NCBI RefSeq assembly: GCF_014200045.1
Contig: NZ_JACHOV010000009.1
Span: 1-64,000, forward strand
From: Rhizorhapis suberifaciens
GTDB lineage: Bacteria > Pseudomonadota > Alphaproteobacteria > Sphingomonadales > Sphingomonadaceae
DNA length: 64,000 nt
Reading direction: 5' to 3'
The stretch's first letter is position 1. Every line of letters begins with the position of its first letter. The translations under genes and the position numbers were made by a program. Below the pieces are notes generated by a model that made no database searches, had not been told where the DNA came from, and saw only the letters and a program-made list of their open reading frames with translations. Of the stretch, positions 33,974 to 43,083 are shown in pieces.

Positions 33974-36532
33974 ATGCAGCTAGTCATTGTTGAATCGCCC
34001 GCGAAGGCGAAGACCATCGAGAAATATCTGGGCAGCGATTTTCGTGTGCTGGCCTCCTACGGCCATGTCCGCGATTTGCCGGCCAAGGACGGCTCGGTCG
34101 ATCCCGACAATGGCTTTGCCATGGCCTGGGAAAATTATGCCGACAAGGGCAAGCAGCTCAAGGCGATCAGCGATGAGGCGAAGAAGGCCGACCGCCTGAT
34201 CCTGGCCACTGACCCGGATCGCGAGGGCGAAGCGATCAGCTGGCACGTACAGGAGGTTTTGAGGAAGAAAAAAGTTCTACCTCAAAATGTTGCAAGGGTT
34301 ACCTTCAACGCAATAACAAAAGACGCAGTGACCCAGGCGATGGCGCATCCGCGCGCGCTTGATGAAGATCTGATCGACGCCTATCGCGCCCGCCGAGCGC
34401 TCGATTATCTGGTCGGCTTCACCCTTTCGCCGGTACTTTGGCGCAAGCTCCCCGGCGCGAAATCCGCTGGCCGTGTCCAATCAGTCGCGCTTCGTTTGGT
34501 CGTCGACCGCGAACGAGAGATCGAGGTCTTCAAGCCGCAGGAATATTGGTCCGTTTCCGCCGAAATGGAACAGGACGGCCAAAGCTTCACCGCCCGCCTT
34601 ATTCGCTGGAAAGGCGAAAAAGTTGAAAAGCTGACCCTCGGCAAGGAAGGCGATGCCCTGGCGGCCAAAGCCGACGTCGAAGCCGCGCAGTTCAAGGTCG
34701 AAAGCGTAGAGACCAAGCCCCTCACGCGCAACCCCCCGCCGCCTTTCACTACCTCGACATTGCAGCAGGAGGCGGCGCGCAAACTGGGCTTTTCCGCCAG
34801 CCACACCATGCGGATCGCCCAGCAGCTCTATGAGGATGGCGCGATCACCTATATGCGAACAGATGGCGTCCAAATGGATGGCAGCGCCATCTCCGCCGCG
34901 CGCAACGCAATCGCCAATCGCTATGATGGCTCCTACCTGCCGGAGAAGCCGCGCCAGTACCAGACCAAGGCCAAGAACGCGCAGGAAGCGCATGAAGCCA
35001 TCCGCCCGACGGAATTCACGCGCGAACGCGTTGGATCAGGCGATCATGCGAAGCTTTACGACTTGGTCTTCAAGCGCGCGCTCGCCAGTCAGATGGCTTC
35101 GGCGCGCATGGAGCGCACCACGGTCGAACTGCGGGACGGCACCGGACGCACGGGGCTTCGTGCGACGGGACAAGTGGTGATCTTTCCGGGCTTTCTAACG
35201 CTCTATGAAGAAGGTGTGGACGACAGCGATGAAGAAGGCGGCAAGCTTCTTCCCCGCATGAAGGAAGGGGATGCGCCGGCCAAGAAGTCCGTTTCGGCTG
35301 AGCAACATTTCACGCAGCCGCCCCCCCGCTACAGCGAAGCGAGTCTGGTGAAAAAGCTGGAGGAGTTGGGCATCGGCCGTCCCTCCACCTACGCCTCCAC
35401 GTTGCAGACGCTCAAGGACCGCAATTATGTGCGGGTAGAGAAGAACCGTTTTTACGCAGAAGAGAGCGGCCGGCTGGTTACCGCCTTCCTTGAGCGCTTC
35501 TTCGAACGCTATGTGTCCTATGACTTCACGGCCGGGCTTGAGGACGAGCTGGACGAAGTCAGCGGCGGCCGCGCGCAATGGCAGAAGGTCCTCGAAGCCT
35601 TCTGGCGGGACTTCAAGCCCAAGACGGCGGAAGTGATGGAGCAGAAGCCATCCGACATCACCGCCGAATTGGACAAATTCCTGTCTCCAATGCTTTTTCC
35701 GGACCGCGACGATGGCAGCGATCCACGCGCCTGCCCCATGTGCGGGGAGGGCAAGCTGTCGCTTCGGGGCGGACGTTTCGGTGCATTCATTGCTTGCTCC
35801 AATTACCCGGAGTGCAAATATACGCGCAAGTTCGGCCAGCCTGGCGGAAGCGAAGGCAATGGCGAGAGCGACCAGCCAGAAATTCTGGGGCAGCATCCGG
35901 AAACCGGACAGGACATTGTACGCAAGTCCGGCCGCTTTGGTCCTTATATCGAAATGGGCAGTGGCAAGGAGGCCGCTCGCGCCTCTATTCCCCGCGATAT
36001 TCCGGGCGAAGATTTTGGTCTCGACTGGGCCGTAAAGCTGTTGAGCCTGCCGCGCGAGATCGGCAATCACCCCGAAAGCGGCAAGCCGATATCGGCAAGC
36101 ATTGGTCGCTATGGCCCTTATCTCGCTCACAATGGGAAATACGCCAAGCTTTCGAGCACCGTCGAGGTGTTCGATACGGGCATGAATGCCGCCGTCGCCA
36201 AGCTGGCGGATGCGGCGAATCGTGGCGGACGCGCAGCAGCATCGAGCCGCGAGCCGTTAAAGGTGCTGGGCGAACATCCGCGTACGGGAGCCGAAATCCG
36301 GCTGATGGACGGGCGCTACGGCGCATATGTCACCGACGGCACCACCAACGCAACCTTACCTAAGACAGTGGAAAAGGACGCGCTGACGTTAGAGGAGGCA
36401 GCGCAGCTTATTGACGAACGCGCAGCCAGGGCACCCGCGAAGGGGAAGAAAAAGGCTGCTCCCAAGAAGACAACAAAGAAGGCTCCAGCGAAGAAAGCCA
36501 CGGTGAAAAAGACGAAGGAGAAGGCGGACTGA
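33974..36532 (+). CDS. topA: DNA topoisomerase I
   Basis: An 852-residue type IA topoisomerase that relaxes negative supercoils. The TOPRIM domain (VIVESPAKAKTIEKYLG, DPDREGEAISWH) leads, the catalytic Tyr is in ITYMRTDGV, and a single Zn finger (CPMCGEG...CSNYPEC) is followed by three TOPRIM C-terminal repeats with GRYGPY/GRFGPY motifs and a Lys-Ala tail. The ATG at 33974 fits the family; the open frame begins twelve codons earlier. Codons around 34258-34325 are strikingly AT-rich. Confidence 0.97.
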   Translation: MQLVIVESPAKAKTIEKYLGSDFRVLASYGHVRDLPAKDGSVDPDNGFAMAWENYADKGKQLKAISDEAKKADRLILATDPDREGEAISWHVQEVLRKKKVLPQNVARVTFNAITKDAVTQAMAHPRALDEDLIDAYRARRALDYLVGFTLSPVLWRKLPGAKSAGRVQSVALRLVVDREREIEVFKPQEYWSVSAEMEQDGQSFTARLIRWKGEKVEKLTLGKEGDALAAKADVEAAQFKVESVETKPLTRNPPPPFTTSTLQQEAARKLGFSASHTMRIAQQLYEDGAITYMRTDGVQMDGSAISAARNAIANRYDGSYLPEKPRQYQTKAKNAQEAHEAIRPTEFTRERVGSGDHAKLYDLVFKRALASQMASARMERTTVELRDGTGRTGLRATGQVVIFPGFLTLYEEGVDDSDEEGGKLLPRMKEGDAPAKKSVSAEQHFTQPPPRYSEASLVKKLEELGIGRPSTYASTLQTLKDRNYVRVEKNRFYAEESGRLVTAFLERFFERYVSYDFTAGLEDELDEVSGGRAQWQKVLEAFWRDFKPKTAEVMEQKPSDITAELDKFLSPMLFPDRDDGSDPRACPMCGEGKLSLRGGRFGAFIACSNYPECKYTRKFGQPGGSEGNGESDQPEILGQHPETGQDIVRKSGRFGPYIEMGSGKEAARASIPRDIPGEDFGLDWAVKLLSLPREIGNHPESGKPISASIGRYGPYLAHNGKYAKLSSTVEVFDTGMNAAVAKLADAANRGGRAAASSREPLKVLGEHPRTGAEIRLMDGRYGAYVTDGTTNATLPKTVEKDALTLEEAAQLIDERAARAPAKGKKKAAPKKTTKKAPAKKATVKKTKEKAD

Positions 36533-36562
36533 GTTCAGCTGTCGTAGTTCGTCTGCGAAAGA

Positions 36563-37372
36563 TCATCCCATGGAGATATGGTGCAGCATGTTTCGCACCG
36601 CTCGATAGAGGGCTTCTGCGTCCTCGGATTTTGCGAAGCTGTGGGAGGAGGTCGGAATTTTGATGGTGCGAACCCGCCCGCCGCCGTGGAGCGGCCTGAA
36701 TGACGGCCGCTGCCACATGTCCTGAAACGCGATAGAGCTATTGTCGCGCTCCGCGAGCAAGAAAGTAACGGGCAGCCTGCTGTTGCATAAAGCGCTGGCT
36801 AAGTCGCGGCCAAGACGGCTTTCTTCGCCATGGCTACTGGCTGCCTTCATTCCCTGCAAAAGCTTGCCATAATTGACTCGGCCGGTTGCCAATTCCCATA
36901 ATTTGCGGGGATTACGCAAACGTTCCCAATAACGTCTACGGATCGCGGCGGCCGTCGGCATACCGTCTTCATTCTCTATGACCCAGGGATTGGCGAGAAG
37001 CAGCGCCGCCACGTCGTCGGGATCATGATGAAGCGCAAGAGCGGTTGCTGCATCGCAATTGCCGAACGTGACGATACGCTCCAACTGGGGGCAGACATTT
37101 CGAAAAGCCTTGAGAGCAGCTGCAATGTCTGGCGCGGATGACATGAAGCCAGCATTGTCGCCCTCGCTGTCCCCCACCCCTCGCCGGTCGAAGCGAAATA
37201 CCGAAAAACCATCACGCGCCAGGCGCGCCGCCAGCTTGGCCATCCCGCGATGAGCGCCGGCACGTAGTTCATTGCCTCCAGAAACGATAAGCAGGCCAGT
37301 GGTTGAGCGGCCTTCGTCAACGGTGCCGGCAAGCTGACACCCACGGCAGGAGAACTGCAGATGCTGCCTCAC
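36563..37372 (-). CDS. exosortase A system-associated hydrolase 1
   Basis: A 269-residue alpha/beta hydrolase-like protein of the hydr1_PEP family (TIGR03100, from memory). The GGNELRAGAHRGMAKLAARLA segment is diagnostic. The nucleophile elbow reads FGNCDAATAL, with Cys where serine would be, as I recall for this family. The start is a GTG overlapping the previous stop (GTGA). It is the last gene of the leftward arm of the XrtA locus and is co-transcribed with hydrolase 2, the carrier protein and the GNAT gene. Confidence 0.88.
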   Translation of the reverse strand: MRQHLQFSCRGCQLAGTVDEGRSTTGLLIVSGGNELRAGAHRGMAKLAARLARDGFSVFRFDRRGVGDSEGDNAGFMSSAPDIAAALKAFRNVCPQLERIVTFGNCDAATALALHHDPDDVAALLLANPWVIENEDGMPTAAAIRRRYWERLRNPRKLWELATGRVNYGKLLQGMKAASSHGEESRLGRDLASALCNSRLPVTFLLAERDNSSIAFQDMWQRPSFRPLHGGGRVRTIKIPTSSHSFAKSEDAEALYRAVRNMLHHISMG

Positions 37373-38067
37373 CGGGGGACCCAGGCGGCTATGTCCGCAG
37401 CGATCTGTTGCGCCAACCAATGATCTTCTTGCGGCTCGCTTTGCCGCCATAGCGGTTTACCGGAGACATAGGCGTCAGCAGAAGCAGTGCTGTCTTCCAG
37501 CAGAACGGTGCGAACCTCATCATGGGTCGGAAGACCACTGGTTTCGAGTTCCTGGATCATCGCTGGTGGAATTTCCCAACCCGCAAACATCACACTTTCT
37601 TGCCGGGCTTGGGCAAGCAAGCCGGCTTTGCTGGGGGCAAGGCCCGCTTCACGATCAGAAGCAAGGCGGGTCCGTACCAGTTGGCGCAGGAGGTTGACGC
37701 CATCTTCGGGCGCGAGCCGCCAATGGCGCGCGCAATTTACTGCGTCATCAATGATGGAGCCGGAACGGAACGCCGCGATCATGTCGATAATGACCCCTGA
37801 TTGCGCCACCAGCCTTTCCAAGGCTGCCCGCCATGTGGAAAGACTTATGCCGCTGTCGGGAACCAGGCTTTCATTTTGCCCCGGAAGATCGGGCAAGATC
37901 GTCCCGATCCGCGCCTCGTCAAGCGTTCGCATGGCCGCCAGCAACAGCCAGCGGGTGCGGTTCATTTCTTCGAAAAAAGGTGGGATGATCAATATTTGGC
38001 GCGGATGTTTTCGGCCAAGATGCAGATATTGCTCGCTATTGCCCGAAAAGCTGTACTGGCAGATCAC
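37369..38067 (-). CDS. exosortase A system-associated hydrolase 2
   Basis: A 232-residue alpha/beta-hydrolase-like protein related to hydr2_PEP (TIGR03101). The PFFEEMNRTRW segment and EDGVNLLRQLVRTRLA match the family. The elbow is AAFRSGSII, so the nucleophile is not obvious. At 232 residues it seems a little shorter than usual. It overlaps hydrolase 1 by four bases and the carrier protein by four bases. Confidence 0.75.
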   Translation of the reverse strand: MICQYSFSGNSEQYLHLGRKHPRQILIIPPFFEEMNRTRWLLLAAMRTLDEARIGTILPDLPGQNESLVPDSGISLSTWRAALERLVAQSGVIIDMIAAFRSGSIIDDAVNCARHWRLAPEDGVNLLRQLVRTRLASDREAGLAPSKAGLLAQARQESVMFAGWEIPPAMIQELETSGLPTHDEVRTVLLEDSTASADAYVSGKPLWRQSEPQEDHWLAQQIAADIAAWVPR

Positions 38068-38333
38068 CCCAGCGCCTTGTCGGCCGCAAAGCGCACAAGG
38101 CTACCCAGCGTTTCGAAGGTTTCTCCGTCGACATCGTCATCCTCAATGATGATGCCCAGCCTGTCCTCAAGTTCTGTCAGGAGGCCCGCGACCGCCATTG
38201 AGTCAAGTTCTGGTAAGGCGCCGAACAGGGGAGTGGCCTCAGCGAAAAGCGCTAATCTCTCCTCAGAGATGCCCAGCACGTCATGCAGTACGGAGCGCAC
38301 AGTATGTTCGACGATATCAACGCCTTCGTGCAT
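38064..38333 (-). CDS. acyl carrier protein of the XrtA locus
   Basis: An 89-residue carrier protein. The phosphopantetheine site is the Ser in LPELDSMAVAGLL, the helix II pattern is normal, and the C-terminal helix closes near LVRFAADKALG. It should carry an acyl or aminoacyl group as a thioester for the ligase and GNAT encoded beside it. I chose the ATG at 38333, with GGGGGA just before it; a GTG at 38372 would add thirteen residues. It overlaps hydrolase 2 by four bases. Confidence 0.85.
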   Translation of the reverse strand: MHEGVDIVEHTVRSVLHDVLGISEERLALFAEATPLFGALPELDSMAVAGLLTELEDRLGIIIEDDDVDGETFETLGSLVRFAADKALG

Positions 38334-38374
38334 TAAATCCCCCAAGCTGACTCTGTCTTCGGGGCTTCCCACTA

Positions 38375-39457
38375 TTATGTCTTGCGGCAGCGGACAAGGG
38401 CGGAAATACAGCTTTTAAGCGCTGGAAACCAGGAGCTGGGTCGGCGCAAGTTGTACAAGTCGATTTTATAGAGCGGTCGTTCCTCCTCCATCCAGTCCCT
38501 CTTGTAACTGTCATCGCCGGTTCCAAAGTCGATGCGACGCACCTTGTCGACATCGATAACGTGACAGAACATGGCATGGCTAAGCAGGGTTCCGGGTGAT
38601 CCGGCGGCTGCATCTTTCCTGTGCGCCAACTTGTGGATGAGGGCGATGCCGTTGTCGACCGTCCAGAACTGGGCCGCAACGGCCTTGCCATTGCTTCGGG
38701 CTATTCCGATCCGCAGATTTCCGGCCTCGCCTTCCTGCTCCGCAAGTGCGCGGAGGAAGGGGAGGCTGCCTTCCTCAGGTTTCCAGCTGTTTTCGTACAC
38801 TTCCTCATAATCGGCCCACATATCGGGCGAGAAGTGGCTAAGTATCTCTATGTTAACCGGAAACTTTGAAGCCTTGCGGTCGACAGTGCTGCGAAGCGCG
38901 CCAGGCCGCGCATACCAATAATTATCAAAGTCTCGATCACCCACTTCAAGAAAATGGTTGATGTCAACGGCCTGGGCCGCAACGGCCCATCCAGCCGACC
39001 GAAAGGCGCGGGTCACAAGCTCGATGAGTCCTTCTTCATCGGGCACAGGGTTCAGCACAATATGGGCCGCTCTGGTACGGAGCCGCCGCGCCATGGCTTT
39101 TAAAAGCGCAAGCTTGGTTTTTTCATCGGGGTCTCCGATAAAAACGGGCCTGAAGGTGAAATTATACCAGTTGGCGAGCGCCTGATATTCGCCGGTACGC
39201 CGATGATAAAGGAAGAGCCACGCTTCCGCCCCCTCCGCCCGCGCCCGCACATACAGAGGCGGATACCCCGACAGACAATATTTATAAAGTGGTTCGATCC
39301 AGTCGAGCCGGTCGAAGAGATGTGGCTGATTTTGGCGGCTCAGGCCATCGCGCGATGCCTTTCGTACGTCGGCGAAATCATCATGATATTCCCCTTTGAC
39401 CCACAAAACGCTTTTCTCCCTTGTTATTTCGGTCGGGGATATAACAAAAAGCATCAT
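38375..39457 (-). CDS. GNAT-fold acyltransferase (BioF2/CelD type) of the XrtA locus
   Basis: A 360-residue protein with a duplicated GNAT-like fold (PF13480 type), as in XrtA loci. The second half has FWTVDNGIALIHKLAHR and FGTGDDSYKRDWM, the usual pattern. It probably transfers an acyl or aminoacyl group, perhaps from the neighbouring carrier protein. The ATG at 39457 lies directly against the start of the ligase on the other strand. A TTG at 39406 with AGGGAGA upstream is a good alternative, giving 343 residues. Confidence 0.8.
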   Translation of the reverse strand: MMLFVISPTEITREKSVLWVKGEYHDDFADVRKASRDGLSRQNQPHLFDRLDWIEPLYKYCLSGYPPLYVRARAEGAEAWLFLYHRRTGEYQALANWYNFTFRPVFIGDPDEKTKLALLKAMARRLRTRAAHIVLNPVPDEEGLIELVTRAFRSAGWAVAAQAVDINHFLEVGDRDFDNYWYARPGALRSTVDRKASKFPVNIEILSHFSPDMWADYEEVYENSWKPEEGSLPFLRALAEQEGEAGNLRIGIARSNGKAVAAQFWTVDNGIALIHKLAHRKDAAAGSPGTLLSHAMFCHVIDVDKVRRIDFGTGDDSYKRDWMEEERPLYKIDLYNLRRPSSWFPALKSCISALVRCRKT

Positions 39458-40987
39458 ATGACGTCACTGAATTCAAAAGCTCGGCCGATAGATCATTTGT
39501 GCCGGGAAGGGACAGCCGACCGTCCGGCGCTTGAGGGGCGCTTCGGTCGCCTCAGCTATGAAGAACTGGATCTGGCCGTCGGGCGGCTGGCGTCCTGGCT
39601 GGCGCAGGCCGCGCCGGAATGTGGCGGCCGGATTGCAAGCTGGATGGGGAAAACAAAGCTCGCTTGCCTGATGCCGCTGGCCTGCGCGCGGGCTGGCTTG
39701 GTGCACGTGCCGGTAAATCCCTTGCTCAAGCATATGCAGGTCGCGCATATTTTGACCGATAGTGGTTCGCAACTGCTGATCGGCACCAAGACGCGGCTGG
39801 ATACGCTGGAGCCCGGTAATGTGCCGAAAGAATGCGATATCGGGATTGAGGGCGAGGTGGAGGCGGCCGTGGAACTCAGGCGAGAGAGCCTGCCTCCCTC
39901 GTCGGCCGATCCGCAGGAGTTGGCGGCCATCCTTTATACCAGCGGGTCGACCGGGCGGCCCAAGGGTGTGATGTTAAGTCACGCCAACCTATGGTTGGGC
40001 GCAGTCGCGGTGGCGGATTATCTCAAGTTGACCCCAGAGGACCGCACTTTGTGCCTGCTGCCCTTAAGTTTCGACTACGGCCAGAACCAGTTGTTCTCGA
40101 CCTGGGCTGCAGGTGGGTGTGCGGTTCCGCTCGACTATTTGACTCCGCGCGACGTGATCAAGGCGGTGGGCAATTATGGGATCACGACCTTGGCGGGTGT
40201 GCCGCCGCTTTGGGTCCAGTTGACAGAACATGCCTGGCCTCCGGAAATTGGGGCAAAGCTCAAGCGTCTGACAAATAGCGGTGGGGCGCTGGCGCAACCC
40301 TTGGTGAGGCGATTGCGTGAATTATTTCCCACCGCCGACCTTTATCCGATGTATGGCCTGACAGAGGCATTCCGCTCGACTTATCTCGCTCCGTCGCTGG
40401 TGGACAGCCACCCGGGGAGCATGGGCAAGGCCATTCCCTTCGCCGAAATAATGGTGGTCCGGCCTGATGGAAGCCTGGCGGCGGATAATGAACCAGGAGA
40501 GCTCGTCCATGCTGGGCCGTTGGTCGCTCAAGGCTATTGGCGCGATCCGGAGCGCACCGCCGAGCGGTTCCGTCCGGCGCCGCCAGCATCTCAATATGGA
40601 GGGACGGCGGTTTGGTCGGGCGATACTGTTCGGCGGGATGCGGAGGGACTGCTCTATTTTGTCGGGCGTGATGATGCGATGATCAAAAGCGCTGGCAATC
40701 GGATCAGTCCGACGGAAATTGAAGAGGTTGCAGTTCAAAGTTTAGATATTGTGGAAGCTGTCGCCTTGGGTACTCCGGACGAGCGGCTTGGCGCAGCTAT
40801 CGCGCTGCTGTTAAGACAGAAAGGGGATTTGGAGCAGGGGCAGGCCGAACATATGTTGAAAGAGCATTTGAAGGCCGAGCTGCCTAATTTCATGCAGCCC
40901 AAATATATACGCTTCGTTGAAAGCTTTCCCCGCAATCCCAATGGCAAAATCGATCGGGTCACGCTGGCGCAGGAGTTTTCGGCATGA
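39458..40987 (+). CDS. AMP-forming acyl-CoA/aminoacyl ligase, exosortase A system
   Basis: A 509-residue adenylating enzyme of the ligase_PEP_1 family (TIGR03098). Core motifs are present: LYTSGSTGRPKGVMLSH (A3), YPMYGLTEAF (A5), the GDTVRRDAEGLLYFVGRDD hinge (A7/A8) and the catalytic Lys in RNPNGKIDR (A10). It should activate a carboxylic or amino acid as the AMP ester and load a carrier protein or CoA. The decarboxylase starts inside its last codons (ATGA). The ATG is abutted by the start of the GNAT gene on the other strand, and no clear ribosome site lies before it. Confidence 0.93.
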   Translation: MTSLNSKARPIDHLCREGTADRPALEGRFGRLSYEELDLAVGRLASWLAQAAPECGGRIASWMGKTKLACLMPLACARAGLVHVPVNPLLKHMQVAHILTDSGSQLLIGTKTRLDTLEPGNVPKECDIGIEGEVEAAVELRRESLPPSSADPQELAAILYTSGSTGRPKGVMLSHANLWLGAVAVADYLKLTPEDRTLCLLPLSFDYGQNQLFSTWAAGGCAVPLDYLTPRDVIKAVGNYGITTLAGVPPLWVQLTEHAWPPEIGAKLKRLTNSGGALAQPLVRRLRELFPTADLYPMYGLTEAFRSTYLAPSLVDSHPGSMGKAIPFAEIMVVRPDGSLAADNEPGELVHAGPLVAQGYWRDPERTAERFRPAPPASQYGGTAVWSGDTVRRDAEGLLYFVGRDDAMIKSAGNRISPTEIEEVAVQSLDIVEAVALGTPDERLGAAIALLLRQKGDLEQGQAEHMLKEHLKAELPNFMQPKYIRFVESFPRNPNGKIDRVTLAQEFSA

Positions 40988-42216
40988 AGCCTATGGGTCC
41001 CATTCCGCCCTTCTTTTCGGGTGAAGACGGCATGCTGCTGATCGGTGGGTGCGGAGCGGCATCGCTGATCGACGAGGCGGGCGATACGCCGTTGTTCGTC
41101 TATGATCTCAGCATCGTGAAGGCGCAGGTGGAGCGGTTCCGAGCGGCCATGCCAAAGGCCATTTCGCTACATTATGCAATGAAAGCAAACCCTTATTCAC
41201 GACTTCTGGAGCAGATGGTGAATCTGGCCGACGGCTTTGATCTGGCATCGGGCGGGGAACTGGAAATGGCGTTGCGGGCAGGAATGCCACCTCAAAAGAT
41301 GAGTTTTGCCGGCCCCGGAAAGCGCAATGATGAACTCAAGGCAGCGATCATGGCTGGGGTGACGCTGAACCTCGAGTCGGAACGTGAGGCAGAACGGGCG
41401 TTGGAGATCGGAACGGCAATTGGCAAGACCCCACGCCTTGCCGTTCGGGTCAATCCGGATTTCGACCTTCGCGGCTCCGGCATGCGGATGGGGGGAGGTT
41501 CAAAGCCTTTTGGAATCGATGCCGATCGGGCTGGGACCTTGGCCCGCCGGGTGATCGAGGCCGGAGCCGATTGGCGCGGTTTTCATATTTTCGCGGGTTC
41601 GCAAACGCTGGACGCCGATGCGCTGATCGAAACCCAGTGCGCCACAGTGGCCCTCGCGGCACAGCTCTCCGAGGAAGTCGGACGTTCGCCGCCCTTGGTC
41701 AATCTGGGCGGGGGCTTCGGCATACCTTACTTCCCCGGCGATAAGGCCGTGGACGTGGAGAAAGTGGGGGCAGCGCTGGCGCTCACGTTGGAAGGCCGTC
41801 CTTCGATATTGCAGGATACTGAGTTCGCCATCGAGCTTGGCCGTTGGCTGGTCGGCGAATCCGGCGTTTACCTGACGCGGATCGTCGACCGAAAGGTCAG
41901 TCAGGGAGAGGTCTATTTGGTGGTCGACGGCGGACTTCATCATCAACTCGCCGCCAGCGGGAATTTCGGCATGGTGATCCGTCGCAACTATCCCGTCGCC
42001 ATCGCCAATAAGTTCGGCATAGAACCGGCGGACGAACCCGTAAGTGTAGTCGGCTGCCTTTGCACGCCGCTCGATCGGCTTGCGGAGAAGGTCGCGCTTC
42101 CAGAGGCGGAGCCGGGAGATATCGTAGCGATTTTCATGGCCGGGGCTTATGGCGCCAGCGCCAGTCCCTCGGCTTTTTTGGGGCATGGTCCGCCGCTGGA
42201 GATGCTGGTCGAGTGA
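40984..42216 (+). CDS. PLP-dependent decarboxylase, exosortase A system
   Basis: A 410-residue fold-III PLP enzyme (alanine racemase-like barrel) of the dCO2ase_PEP1 family (TIGR03099), related to diaminopimelate and ornithine decarboxylases. The PLP Lys is in HYAMKANPYSRLLE, the Gly-rich phosphate site is LGGGFGIPYF, and the C-terminal Cys is in GCLCTPLDRL. It overlaps the ligase by four bases, so they act together. The substrate is unknown; an amino acid carried by the pathway is likely. Confidence 0.93.
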   Translation: MKPMGPIPPFFSGEDGMLLIGGCGAASLIDEAGDTPLFVYDLSIVKAQVERFRAAMPKAISLHYAMKANPYSRLLEQMVNLADGFDLASGGELEMALRAGMPPQKMSFAGPGKRNDELKAAIMAGVTLNLESEREAERALEIGTAIGKTPRLAVRVNPDFDLRGSGMRMGGGSKPFGIDADRAGTLARRVIEAGADWRGFHIFAGSQTLDADALIETQCATVALAAQLSEEVGRSPPLVNLGGGFGIPYFPGDKAVDVEKVGAALALTLEGRPSILQDTEFAIELGRWLVGESGVYLTRIVDRKVSQGEVYLVVDGGLHHQLAASGNFGMVIRRNYPVAIANKFGIEPADEPVSVVGCLCTPLDRLAEKVALPEAEPGDIVAIFMAGAYGASASPSAFLGHGPPLEMLVE

Positions 42217-42392
42217 CGCATTGTTGCGGAGGTGCAAGCGTCACCATGCCGGGCAATTTAATCCGTTCATTTCCTCTGCGAAATCAACACTAACCTAATT
42301 TTCACCCTTTGTCGGCATAGCGGTTTGAAATCCTGTGCGGATTGTCGCTGCCCGCGATGATCCGCGCGTGCGGGCAAGTGAGGGTGAACATC

Positions 42393-43037
42393 ATGCGTGT
42401 GTTGCGGCAATCTGCTTTTCTATGGACAGTTGGCCTGGGTGCCGTGGCGCTTTCCGGCTGCTCGTCAACGGGCGGAGGCCAGCAATTGCCAGCCGCTTCC
42501 TTCGTTTCGACCGAAGAGGGGCCGGGCGAGGAATATATCATCGGCCCCCTGGACGAGTTGACAATCTTCGTCTGGCGCAACCCTGAGCTTGGCGCGAAGG
42601 TGCAAGTGCGGCCGGACGGGCGCATCACAACGCCTCTGATTACCGACATGCCCGCGGTCGGCAAAACGCCGTCAGTGCTCGCCGAGGACATCAAGCAGCA
42701 GCTGACGCAATATATTCAGCAGCCCATTGTCTCCGTGATCGTAAACAATTTTGCTGGAACCTTTTCCCAACAGGTCCGCATCGTCGGGGCAACGGAAAAG
42801 CCGGCTTCCATACCCTATCGCGCGAACATGACGCTGCTTGACGCCATGATTTCGGTTGGCGGGCTTTCGGAATTTGCGGCGGGTAACAAGGCGCGGCTGG
42901 TCCGGTTCGACAAGGGGTCGGGAAAGCAAGCCGAATATGCCCTGCGGATCGGCGACCTTCTTAAAAAGGGTGAGAGCAACGCGAATGTTCGGCTGGAGCC
43001 AGGCGACGTCATCATCATTCCTGAAAGCATGTTTTGA
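42393..43037 (+). CDS. XrtA-associated polysaccharide export lipoprotein
   Basis: A 214-residue outer-membrane export protein of the Wza/pepcterm_export family (TIGR03027). The lipobox ends in LSGC with the lipidated Cys at 23. A Poly_export domain (YIIGPLDELTIFVWRNPEL) is followed by one SLBB-type domain near VRIVGATEKPASIPY. The ATG at 42393 with GAGGGTG ahead is preferred. A 176-base gap separates it from the decarboxylase, so it may have its own promoter. Confidence 0.94.
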   Translation: MRVLRQSAFLWTVGLGAVALSGCSSTGGGQQLPAASFVSTEEGPGEEYIIGPLDELTIFVWRNPELGAKVQVRPDGRITTPLITDMPAVGKTPSVLAEDIKQQLTQYIQQPIVSVIVNNFAGTFSQQVRIVGATEKPASIPYRANMTLLDAMISVGGLSEFAAGNKARLVRFDKGSGKQAEYALRIGDLLKKGESNANVRLEPGDVIIIPESMF

Positions 43038-43083
43038 GCAGGCATGATCTTGAACCAACCCTGGGCAGGATTTTGAGTAAGTT

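Noticed and set aside
42217-42392. Sigma-54 (RpoN) promoter ahead of the export gene
   Set aside because: XrtA loci are often RpoN-dependent, but no GG-N10-GC site with a good consensus is visible in this gap.
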